Source: Pseudomonadota bacterium (GTDB lineage Bacteria; Pseudomonadota; Alphaproteobacteria; Rhizobiales; Devosiaceae). From it: a stretch of 11,823 nucleotides of DNA. The stretch is from assembly GCA_023431205.1 (NCBI GenBank), contig JAEYXQ010000060.1:1-11823 (forward strand). The letters run 5' to 3'. Shown in pieces: positions 1-7,144 of this stretch. Each line of letters opens with the position of its first letter. Position 1 is the first letter of the stretch. Made by a program: the position numbers and the translations under genes. Below the pieces are notes generated by a model. It ran no database searches. It worked only from the letters and a program-made list of their open reading frames with translations, and had not been told where the DNA came from.

Positions 1-211
1 CCTGGATCCCCAGGGCGGCCTGGGTGCCGCTGCTGCTGCCACTTCGCACACCAGCGAAGACGCCGGCGTAGAAACCACCCCAGTCGAAGCTGCCCTCATC
101 ATGGACCGGCACCGGAACCGGCGAACTGCTTGTGGCGACGCCGATAGCGTCCGCAGCCACTGCCGCGCCCGTCAGGAGCACCCACGCTGTCAATCCGGTC
201 CTTATCGACAT
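1..211 (-). CDS. Outer-membrane beta-barrel (porin-like) protein, N-terminal part
   Basis: The reading frame is open from an ATG at 211 to the left edge (70 codons), so the C-terminus is missing. A Shine-Dalgarno GGGAG (219-223) sits 7 bases before the ATG. The first 20 or so residues form a Sec signal peptide: basic start MSIRTG, a hydrophobic stretch, and a probable cleavage site after AAVA. After a Ser/Pro/Val-rich linker comes FDWGGFYAGVFAG at about residues 43-55, the first strand motif of the Omp25/Omp31-like and related alphaproteobacterial surface barrels, followed by a Gly/Ser-rich segment. The product is probably an eight-stranded or larger outer-membrane barrel. Its specific function cannot be inferred. 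It lies 60 bases after msrA on the same strand, with a hairpin between, so cotranscription is uncertain. Confidence 0.72.
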   Translation of the reverse strand, partial: MSIRTGLTAWVLLTGAAVAADAIGVATSSSPVPVPVHDEGSFDWGGFYAGVFAGVRSGSSSGTQAALGIQ

Positions 212-243
212 TGTCTCGCTCCCAGCAGCATTCAGCGAGTCAA

Positions 244-268
244 CGGAACCTGATCGCAGCAGGTTCCG
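244..268 (-). terminator. Hairpin between msrA and the outer-membrane protein gene
   Basis: A perfect 9-bp inverted repeat pairs CGGAACCTG (244-252) with CAGGTTCCG (260-268) around a 7-base loop. It begins 3 bases after the msrA stop codon. On the minus strand the bases after the stem read TTGACTCGC, so the U-run is poor. It could be a weak terminator, an mRNA 3'-end stabiliser, or an attenuator before the downstream gene. Confidence 0.4.
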
Positions 269-271
269 CCG

Positions 272-952
272 CTAGAGCTGCCCGACCAACACGGGCTCGT
301 CTCTGTAGTATTCAGGAAACAGCGCCTTCAAAGCCTCGATCTTCGGCAGATCGTGAACCACGATGTATGGCCAGCTCGGGTTCAAGGTGAGGAAATCCTG
401 ATGATACTGTTCGGCCGGGTAGAAGGCCTCGAAGGGCTCTATCGTGGTGACGATGGAACCCTCGAAGCGGCCGGTGGCGTCCAGTTCAGCGATATACGCC
501 CTGGCGAAGTCTCCCTGCTCGTCGGTCATTGCGAAGATGGTCGATCGGTATTGGGTGCCGCGATCCGGCCCCTGATAGTTCAGCTGGGTCGGGTTGTGGG
601 CCACAGAGAAATAGATGTGCAGCAGTTCCCCGTAGCTGATGACGCTTGGATCATAGGTGATCTCCACCGTCTCGGCGTGACCGGTGCTGCCGGAGCTGGT
701 CTGCTCGTAGGTGGCCGTCTCGGCAGCGCCACCGGAGTAACCGGACACCGCGTTGGTGACGCCCTTGACGCGCTGGAACACCCCTTGGACACCCCAGAAG
801 CACCCCCCGGCCAGGACAGCCTTCGCGCTTGTGCCCGCCGCTGTGGACGTACCACTGGGCGGCGGGATCTCTACCGGCCTCTCCTGGGCCTGCAACGGAC
901 CGGCTGCAGCAAACAACATCGCCGCCACAACGAAGCTTCGCCTTGTCAGCAT
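272..952 (-). CDS. msrA: Peptide-methionine (S)-S-oxide reductase, exported, single-Cys
   Basis: The product reduces methionine-S-sulfoxide in proteins. The protein has 226 residues from the ATG at 952. That start is preferred over the in-frame GTG at 967 because the Shine-Dalgarno GGAGG lies between them, 8 bases before the ATG. The N-terminus MLTRRSFVVAAMLFAAAGPLQA is a cleavable signal peptide with a TRRSF motif close to the twin-arginine consensus, so the enzyme probably acts in the periplasm, by Tat or Sec. The MsrA domain covers about residues 44-200. It has GGCFWG with catalytic Cys51, GYSGG (71-75), GHAE (91-94), HNPTQLNYQGPDRGTQYRS (119-137) and the EQYHQDF motif near 181. Cys51 is the only cysteine in the protein, so the usual resolving cysteines are missing and regeneration must depend on an external thiol partner. 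No MsrB gene is nearby. Confidence 0.95.
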   Translation of the reverse strand: MLTRRSFVVAAMLFAAAGPLQAQERPVEIPPPSGTSTAAGTSAKAVLAGGCFWGVQGVFQRVKGVTNAVSGYSGGAAETATYEQTSSGSTGHAETVEITYDPSVISYGELLHIYFSVAHNPTQLNYQGPDRGTQYRSTIFAMTDEQGDFARAYIAELDATGRFEGSIVTTIEPFEAFYPAEQYHQDFLTLNPSWPYIVVHDLPKIEALKALFPEYYRDEPVLVGQL

Positions 953-1157
953 GACCACATCCTCCACGGTGCCGCGTCAGGTCATATGGGGCTGCCCCAC
1001 TCAAAACGTCATCTGCTTCACGCCGAAATGACGGCCGCCCGCTGAAGAACCCCGCGCTCCCTCTGATGTGATGGCGGGTGGCGGCATTGATGCCAATAAA
1101 TTAAGCCAGTGTTAGCAGCAGGTTCGGCAGCGTGGCACTTCTTGGATCAGGGCTGTC

Positions 1158-1661
1158 ATGAACCGCATTGCTTTACTGACCTTTGTTGCGTTGGCTTTGT
1201 GGCCGAGCATGGCTGCGGCCGAGAGTCTGCCCGTTCCCACCACAACACCCATTCTGGTGATCTCCGGCAACATCCAGGTTTCCAATGTGGATGGCACGGC
1301 CCAGTTCGACCGGCCGATGCTCGAAGAGATGATGGATACGGTCATCGACACCAAGACCCCATGGTTCGACGGCGTTTCCCGCTTCGAAGGCGTGCTGATG
1401 GCAGATCTAATGAAGCGCGTCGGGGCCGTTGGCGAGACCGTCACCGCCACCGCCCTCAACGACTACGTCACCGAGATACCCCTTGCCGACTTCGAGGAGT
1501 TCGGCGTGATCCTTGCGCTCAAGCACGACGGTGAGTTCATGTCCGTACGCGACAAGGGCCCGCTCTTCATCGTCTACCCCTATGACGACGCGCCAGAGCT
1601 GCAGAACCAGACCTATTTCGGCAGGTCGGCCTGGCAGGTCGCGACGCTGACCGTGCGCTGA
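1158..1661 (+). CDS. pruR: Periplasmic SUOX-fold pterin-binding protein, PruR-like
   Basis: The protein has 167 residues with a Sec signal peptide (MNRIALLTFVALALWPSMAAA, cleavage near residue 21). The mature part resembles the molybdopterin-binding core of sulfite oxidase-type proteins. It has the segment VSRFEGVLMADLMKRVG (73-89), then RDKGPLFIVYPYDD (131-144), and a conserved-looking C-terminal SAWQV (157-161). It contains no cysteine, so it cannot have the Cys ligand that holds molybdenum in true SUOX enzymes and is unlikely to be a redox enzyme. In Agrobacterium tumefaciens, PruR is a periplasmic protein of this fold that binds a pterin and acts on DcpA, encoded just downstream. The same order and orientation occur here, with 11 bases between the genes. 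I infer a pterin sensor rather than a molybdoenzyme. The alternative is an unassigned SUOX-like ligand-binding protein. The Shine-Dalgarno is weak (AGGG, 8 bases before the start). Confidence 0.8.
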   Translation: MNRIALLTFVALALWPSMAAAESLPVPTTTPILVISGNIQVSNVDGTAQFDRPMLEEMMDTVIDTKTPWFDGVSRFEGVLMADLMKRVGAVGETVTATALNDYVTEIPLADFEEFGVILALKHDGEFMSVRDKGPLFIVYPYDDAPELQNQTYFGRSAWQVATLTVR

Positions 1662-1672
1662 GGCTGCAAGCC

Positions 1673-4021
1673 ATGCCGATCAGGCTTCTGAAGGGACTGC
1701 TTGCCGCCACCATCATCATCTTCGCGCTCGCCAGCGGCTATGTGTCGATCATTGCCGCCAATCGCGAGGCAGCGCTGCAGAAGATCTCGCGCTACGAGGT
1801 CGCCTGGACCATCGGGCAGTCCGTTTCCGAATTCATGCGTCTTGAGCATCAGTTCGCCGCCTTCGCCATCCCCGGGAGTGCGGTGCCGCTGGAGGAGGTT
1901 CAACTCAGGCTCGACATCATGTTCAGCCGGATACAGACCTTCGAACAGACACTCGAACCTAACGGCGCCCGCCGAAGCTTGCGGGTCTTCTTCGAAAGCA
2001 ACCCCGAGTACGATGCCACATTGCGGGATTTTCGCGAGGCGCTGGAATCTGTTGACGCGGTGGTCTTTGCCGCCACGCCACCCAGCAGTGACGAGGTGCT
2101 GGCTGCGTTGGAGACACTGCGGCCGTTCGACGCTCGACTGACGAGCCTGACGTCCGCGGCCATGGCCTTCGCGGCCGCATTGGCCGACACTGACCGACGC
2201 GAACTGCAGTCCCTGTCCGGCTTGTCCACGGCTCTTGCAGCAGTGTTCATCACGTGTGGCGTGGCGCTCGTCATTCTGCTGATCCTGCACAACCGACTGC
2301 TCGGGCGAGCCCATAGCCGGTCGCAGGATCTCGCCAATCGGCTGACAGGGACAATGGAGGATCTCAGGATCCAGAACGTCCGCTTCGACGCCGCGCTCAA
2401 CAACATGCCGCAGGCCCTGTGCACCTTTGACGCCCACGGTCGGCTGGCGGTCTTCAACGAGCGCTTCCAGGATCTGGTGGGAACGCAGGATCCGCTACGC
2501 ATCGGCATGAGCATCGATCAGATGGTGACCGGCGGGTCCACCGCATTCCGGTCCCTTTTCGAGCAACAGAGGCCGCTTCTGTCCACCGGCAAGACCGAGT
2601 CCATCGTCTTCGACACTCCGGATGAACGAAGTTTCTCGCTGGTCCATGCCCCCCTACCGGGAGGCGGATGGCTGGCCACCTACGAGGACATCTCGGACCG
2701 ACGGCGGGCTGCGGCTCGCATCGCGCACATGGCCCACCATGACGCCCTGACCGACCTGCCCAACCGCATCCTGTTCCACGAACAGCTCAGCGCGGCCCTT
2801 GACGGGGCCCGCCAGTCGGGCAGCCAGATCGCCTTGTTCTTCCTGGACTTCGACGAGTTCAAGGACGTCAACGACAGCCTCGGGCATCACGTGGGCGACC
2901 AGTTGTTGCGGGCAATCGCGGACCGCCTCGTCTTCTGCGCCGAGGACCAACTGCACGTCTCTCGCTTTGGCGGCGACGAGTTCGCGCTGTTCACCGTCCA
3001 GGAGCCGGGACGCGACTACCTGCAACTGGCGTCCTGGCTTATCGGACAGCTGTCGCGGCCCTATGAGGTGAATGGACGCGAGATCAAGGTGGGGGTGAGC
3101 ATCGGCCTGGTCGAATCCGCACCTGCGGAGGACGTCGACCCGCGCGAATTGTTCAGGCGAGCCGATCTGGCGCTCTACAAGGCCAAGGCAGACGGGCGCG
3201 GGTGTGCGAGGCGCTATGAGCAGTCCCTGGATGAGGCTCTACGCCAGCGCAAGAATCTCGAACAGGACCTGGGCTACGCGCTCGAACGCCGGCAGTTCGT
3301 GGTCCACTACCAGCCGATCATCGACGCGGCGACGCAGGTGCCGACGTCCTACGAGGCTTTGCTGCGATGGCGCCACCCCGATCTCGGCCTGGTGCCGCCT
3401 GCGGTCTTCATTCCTGTTGCAGAGCAGTCAGGCGCCATATCCGCACTCGGCGAGTGGGCCCTGCAGCAGGCGTGCACGGAAGCGGTCAGCTGGAAATCGG
3501 GAGAGTCGGTCGCGGTCAATCTTTCTGCGATCCAGTTGCGAAACCCTCTCCTTGTCGACCGGGTTGCCACCGTGCTGCGCCGCAGCGGCCTTGCTCCGGA
3601 ACGCCTCGAACTCGAGATCACCGAGTCGGTTCTGCTGGAAGCCTCGGAGCTGACGCTCACAAGCCTGAAGCGCCTGAAAGCCATGGGCGTGAGAATCGCC
3701 ATGGACGACTTCGGTACCGGCTACTCCTCGCTGAGCAGCATGCGGAGTTTCCCGTTCGACAAGATCAAGATCGACCGGTCCTTCGTGAAGGACCTTCCCG
3801 GGTCCTCCGATGCCAAGGCGATCGTGCAGCTCATCGTGCAGTTGGGCCGGCAACTGGGCATGCGGACGACTGCGGAAGGCGTTGAGACCGAGGATCAGGC
3901 AACATGCCTCAAGGCGATGTCCTGCAGCGAACTGCAAGGCTACCTCTTCGACAGGCCAAGCCCGATCACTGAACTCTCACCCAGCTACAGACCCATCGTC
4001 TCCGAAGCAAAGCGGGCTTAG
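1673..4021 (+). CDS. dcpA: Membrane PAS-GGDEF-EAL cyclic-di-GMP synthase/phosphodiesterase, DcpA-like
   Basis: The 782-residue protein has TM1 (about 7-29), a periplasmic segment (30-180), TM2 (183-207), a short helical linker, a PAS-like domain (about 236-345), GGDEF (350-515) and EAL (530-770). The GGDEF domain keeps the metal Asp in LDFDEFKDVN (391-400) and GGDEF at 433-437. The inhibitory RxxD I-site is absent: the four residues at that position read EDQL. The EAL domain keeps EALLRW (561-566), Asn616, ELEITES (646-652), DDFGTGYSSL (678-687), KIDRSFV (699-705), AEGVET (734-739) and QGYLF (755-759). Both active sites therefore look intact, allowing synthesis and breakdown of c-di-GMP. The periplasmic part is the expected docking site for the PruR-like protein encoded just upstream. 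The genes are probably translationally coupled: GAGG (1660-1663) overlaps the upstream stop and serves as ribosome site. Confidence 0.92.
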   Translation: MPIRLLKGLLAATIIIFALASGYVSIIAANREAALQKISRYEVAWTIGQSVSEFMRLEHQFAAFAIPGSAVPLEEVQLRLDIMFSRIQTFEQTLEPNGARRSLRVFFESNPEYDATLRDFREALESVDAVVFAATPPSSDEVLAALETLRPFDARLTSLTSAAMAFAAALADTDRRELQSLSGLSTALAAVFITCGVALVILLILHNRLLGRAHSRSQDLANRLTGTMEDLRIQNVRFDAALNNMPQALCTFDAHGRLAVFNERFQDLVGTQDPLRIGMSIDQMVTGGSTAFRSLFEQQRPLLSTGKTESIVFDTPDERSFSLVHAPLPGGGWLATYEDISDRRRAAARIAHMAHHDALTDLPNRILFHEQLSAALDGARQSGSQIALFFLDFDEFKDVNDSLGHHVGDQLLRAIADRLVFCAEDQLHVSRFGGDEFALFTVQEPGRDYLQLASWLIGQLSRPYEVNGREIKVGVSIGLVESAPAEDVDPRELFRRADLALYKAKADGRGCARRYEQSLDEALRQRKNLEQDLGYALERRQFVVHYQPIIDAATQVPTSYEALLRWRHPDLGLVPPAVFIPVAEQSGAISALGEWALQQACTEAVSWKSGESVAVNLSAIQLRNPLLVDRVATVLRRSGLAPERLELEITESVLLEASELTLTSLKRLKAMGVRIAMDDFGTGYSSLSSMRSFPFDKIKIDRSFVKDLPGSSDAKAIVQLIVQLGRQLGMRTTAEGVETEDQATCLKAMSCSELQGYLFDRPSPITELSPSYRPIVSEAKRA

Positions 4022-4183
4022 GAGCACGCCCGGCGGTCCACTGGACACACCGGATTCAGGGGCCGAGCATTGCTGGGGTTCCGGTGACCCGCCGAGGAAG
4101 CCTCCGGCGCGACCCCGCCCAACTGCCTAGCAAAAAGCCACACCGGCGATAATAGATGGGTCGTTGCCGGCCGGGAGGACACC
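4022..4183. other. Gap between dcpA and the GH2 gene
   Basis: This 162-base gap has no gene. It holds a small GTCC-act-GGAC inverted repeat just after dcpA and an imperfect GC-rich inverted repeat near 4092-4109. Neither is followed by a T-run, so no terminator is called. A GATAAT at 4148-4153 resembles a -10 box, but no matching -35 is visible. The strong ribosome site GGGAGGA (4173-4179) belongs to the gene starting at 4184. Confidence 0.4.
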
Positions 4184-6946
4184 ATGACGACTGCAACCCA
4201 ATTTGCTGGCGTGCGCGAATCCGTCTCGCTGGATGGCGAATGGGAGTTTCGCCACGAAAGCGACGGCAGTGTCCGCATCGCTACGGTGCCCAACCCCTGG
4301 CAAGCTGAGTTCGACGATCTGCGCTACGTCTCCGGCAGCGCCGTTTACGCGCGCAGCTTCACGGTCCCGGAGGGCTGGGGCGACGACCTCGTCGTGGTCC
4401 GCTTTGGCGCGGTGAACTACCTGGCCGAAGTGCGGCTCAATGGCGAGCTGGTGGGGACCCACGAGGGCGGCTACCTGCCCTTCGAGTTCGCACTGCCTCG
4501 AGGCACCAGCGGCGAGAACCGGCTGGAGGTCACGGCCACTCTCCCGACAGGTGATCGTCACGCCTACCCGGCATTTCCGTTCGGCGAAATCCCGCACGGC
4601 AAGCAGAGCTGGTACGGCCCGCTTGGCGGCATCTGGCAGTCGGTAACCCTGGAGCGGCGCCGCTTCGCGCACCTCAGTCACTGCGCCATCTCCGCCGATC
4701 CCGACACCGGCGACGTCCGGGTCATCATCAAGGTGTCAGGTGGTGCGCGGGTCTCGGTGTCCGTGCTTGCCGCCGAAGAAGCAGTCGCGCGTGGTGGTGG
4801 CGAGGTCAAGGATGGAGCAGCCGATCTGGTGCTGTCGGTGCCGGAGCCACGGCTTTGGTCACCGGAACACCCTCACCTCTATTCTCTGCAGGTCGATGTT
4901 CTCGAGGGCGATGCGGTCCACGACCAAACCAGCCACACCTTCGGCTTCCGCAAGATCGAAACGCGAGACGGCAAGCTCTACCTGAACGGCGAGCCCCTCT
5001 ACATGCGCGGTGCCCTCGACCAGGACTACTATCCCGAGGGCGTGTGTACCCCGCCCTCGCTCGAATTCGTCGAGGATCACTTCCGCAAAGCAAAGGCGCT
5101 GGGCCTCAACCTGCTGCGGTGCCACATCAAGGTTCCCGATCCGCGCTACTACGAGGTGGCAGACCGAATGGGGATGCTGATCTGGACCGAGATCCCCAAC
5201 GTCGCGACCTTCACCAAGGCATCGGCCCAGCGCATGCGCGATACGATGGAGGGCATCCTCGAACGCGACGGCAACCACCCCTCGATCATCTGCTGGACCA
5301 TCATTAATGAGGACTGGGGCACCCGGCTAATGGAGAATGCCGACCATCGCGCCTGGCTGAAGCAGACCTATGACTGGCTGAAGGCCAGAGATCCGGGCCG
5401 GCTGGTCGTCGACAACTCCCCGTGCGTTCCCAACTTCCACGTCAAGACCGATCTCAACGACTACCACTATTACCGATCCGTGCCCGAGCGGCGCGCCGAG
5501 TGGGAAAAGCTCACCGAGGAGTTCGCTGCCGGAGCGGATTGGACCTTTTCGCAGCATGGCGATGCAGAGCGGCGCGGCGACGAACCGCTGATCGTCTCGG
5601 AATTCGGAGTATGGGGGCTGCCCAACCCCAAAGAGGTCGCCAATGCCGACGGGTCGGAACCGTGGTGGATGGAAACCGGATTCGGGTGGGGCGAAAGTGC
5701 CGCCTACCCCCATGGCGTGCAGAACCGCTTCGCTGCCTACCACCTGCATGAGGTCTTCGGCAGCTTCGACGCCTTCATCGAGCAGGCGCAGTGGTACCAG
5801 TTCGGCAACCTCAAGTACCAGATCGAGTCGATGCGCGCCCGAGAGGCGATCCAGGGCTACGTGGTCACCGAGATTACGGACGTCCACTGGGAGGCCAACG
5901 GCCTGCTGGACATTCGGCGCAATCCCCGCGTGTTCCACGAGCGCTTCGCCGAGATCAATGCAGACACGGTGATCGTGCCGCTGCTCGACCGGTACTCAGG
6001 CTGGGGAGGCAGTTCATTCAGCTTCCGGCTCTCGGTAGCAACGGGCGGCCGGCCCGTGCCTGAAGGGACCGCCCTCGACTGGTCGCTGGAAAACGGTACG
6101 ACCGGCTCCCTCGCTGTGCCTGCAGCGGCGGCGCTGACCGTCACCCATCTTGGATTGGTCACCACTCGCCTACCGGACGTTGACGTAAATCTCATGGCGC
6201 GGCTATCGCTCACCCTCCGCGGGCCCGCGGGAGTGCTGGCGCAGAACAGCGTGGATCTGTCGGTCTTCGCAACGCGCCCTGCCTCTGCGAATATTCGCGT
6301 CCACGCCACTGAAGGCAGCCACGCCGCTTTCGTGCAGGCCCTTGGCTACCCCATCGTCCCTGCGGCCGAGGCGGACGTGATCATCGCGCCAGAACTCGAC
6401 GCCGATGACATCGAGGCCATGCGGTTGGGCGCTCGCTATCTGGTGCTCTCCGACCCGAAACTGCAGAAGAAAAAGAACTTGCGGTCCGACAGCCCACTGA
6501 TCGAGCCGCCCACCATGCCGGTCGATGACGAGCAGCCTGGGCACCACATGGGACACGAAAGCCAGTTGCCCAACATCGCGCTGTCGGCTCGTCAGGGCAC
6601 GATGTGGCGCGGCGACTGGATCGCGAACTTCGGCTGGCTCAAGCGGAGGGGCGCCTTTGCATCACTACCCGGAGGGCCGCTGCTCGATCTTGCCTTTGAT
6701 CGTGTCGTACCGCGTCACGTGCTGGGCAGCCTGCGAAACTGGGAGTATGGCGGGCTGGTGCATGCCGGGGTGGTGGTCGGGTGGGTGCACAAGGTAGCCG
6801 CCACCATCCTTGAGCGGAGGGTCGGTCGCGGCGGCATGGTTGCAACCACGTTCCGCCTCATGCAGGACGAGCCCGGCGTCGATCCCGTTGCCGTCGCCCT
6901 GCTCGACGGCCTCCTCCAGACCGCCGCGAATTTGCAGACGGACTAG
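4184..6946 (+). CDS. Glycoside hydrolase family 2 enzyme (beta-galactosidase/glucuronidase-like)
   Basis: This is a 920-residue retaining glycosidase of family GH2. An N-terminal jelly-roll sugar-binding domain (about 10-160, starting SLDGEWEFRH) is followed by an Ig-like domain (165-255), which ends in the family motif FGFRKIETRDGKLYLNGEP. The TIM barrel (260-600) carries WTIINED with the likely acid/base Glu376, and IVSEFGVWG with the likely nucleophile Glu473. About 320 more residues follow, including a Rossmann-like stretch (about 700-760) and a conserved-looking WRGDWIANFGWLK segment near 806-818. There is no signal peptide, so it probably acts in the cytoplasm on imported oligosaccharides or glycosides. 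The substrate cannot be told from sequence reading: GH2 includes galactosidases, glucuronidases, mannosidases and others. The ribosome site GGGAGGA lies 4 bases before the ATG. The gene stands alone and ends at a strong terminator. Confidence 0.92.
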   Translation: MTTATQFAGVRESVSLDGEWEFRHESDGSVRIATVPNPWQAEFDDLRYVSGSAVYARSFTVPEGWGDDLVVVRFGAVNYLAEVRLNGELVGTHEGGYLPFEFALPRGTSGENRLEVTATLPTGDRHAYPAFPFGEIPHGKQSWYGPLGGIWQSVTLERRRFAHLSHCAISADPDTGDVRVIIKVSGGARVSVSVLAAEEAVARGGGEVKDGAADLVLSVPEPRLWSPEHPHLYSLQVDVLEGDAVHDQTSHTFGFRKIETRDGKLYLNGEPLYMRGALDQDYYPEGVCTPPSLEFVEDHFRKAKALGLNLLRCHIKVPDPRYYEVADRMGMLIWTEIPNVATFTKASAQRMRDTMEGILERDGNHPSIICWTIINEDWGTRLMENADHRAWLKQTYDWLKARDPGRLVVDNSPCVPNFHVKTDLNDYHYYRSVPERRAEWEKLTEEFAAGADWTFSQHGDAERRGDEPLIVSEFGVWGLPNPKEVANADGSEPWWMETGFGWGESAAYPHGVQNRFAAYHLHEVFGSFDAFIEQAQWYQFGNLKYQIESMRAREAIQGYVVTEITDVHWEANGLLDIRRNPRVFHERFAEINADTVIVPLLDRYSGWGGSSFSFRLSVATGGRPVPEGTALDWSLENGTTGSLAVPAAAALTVTHLGLVTTRLPDVDVNLMARLSLTLRGPAGVLAQNSVDLSVFATRPASANIRVHATEGSHAAFVQALGYPIVPAAEADVIIAPELDADDIEAMRLGARYLVLSDPKLQKKKNLRSDSPLIEPPTMPVDDEQPGHHMGHESQLPNIALSARQGTMWRGDWIANFGWLKRRGAFASLPGGPLLDLAFDRVVPRHVLGSLRNWEYGGLVHAGVVVGWVHKVAATILERRVGRGGMVATTFRLMQDEPGVDPVAVALLDGLLQTAANLQTD

Positions 6947-7079
6947 AGCGCCAGGAAGACAGGTTCACACATAGGTCACATCGGAAACCGTCTGGCAGGT
7001 ACGGGATTGTCTCCCTGCTGCCGGCCTTCCTCCCCTCCCCCATGCATCCCTGGCCCGCAGCGTTGTCGACGCCCGAAGA

Positions 7080-7122
7080 GCCGCCGTTGGCAGAGCGACC
7101 TGCCAACGGCGGCTTATCTTTT
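7080..7122 (+). terminator. Strong rho-independent terminator after the GH2 gene
   Basis: A perfect 14-bp stem pairs GCCGCCGTTGGCAG (7080-7093) with CTGCCAACGGCGGC (7100-7113) around a 6-base AGCGAC loop. An extra A-T pair extends it at the base, and TTATCTTTT follows. It lies 133 bases after the GH2 stop and between two convergent genes. On the minus strand the stem is followed only by TCTTCGGGC, so it may end quiC transcripts more weakly. The rest of the 6947-7144 gap shows nothing recognisable. Confidence 0.88.
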
Positions 7123-7144
7123 GTGCGTCAAGTCGGCGGTTGGC

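Noticed and set aside
353..1045. A 230-codon plus-strand open frame across msrA
   Set aside because: It is antisense to the well-supported MsrA coding region, and its translation resembles no family I recognise.
1158..1661. Idea that the SUOX-like protein is the catalytic subunit MsrP of a methionine sulfoxide reductase
   Set aside because: It is about half the expected length, has no Mo-ligand cysteine, has no adjacent MsrQ-type membrane gene, and is paired with a GGDEF-EAL gene instead.
1613..2437. A 274-codon open frame on the minus strand inside the dcpA-like gene
   Set aside because: It lies antisense to a clearly conserved coding region, shows no recognisable family pattern and no ribosome site. 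Long antisense frames are expected at this GC content.
4022..4110. Possible terminator after the dcpA-like gene
   Set aside because: The inverted repeats are short or imperfect and no T-run follows.
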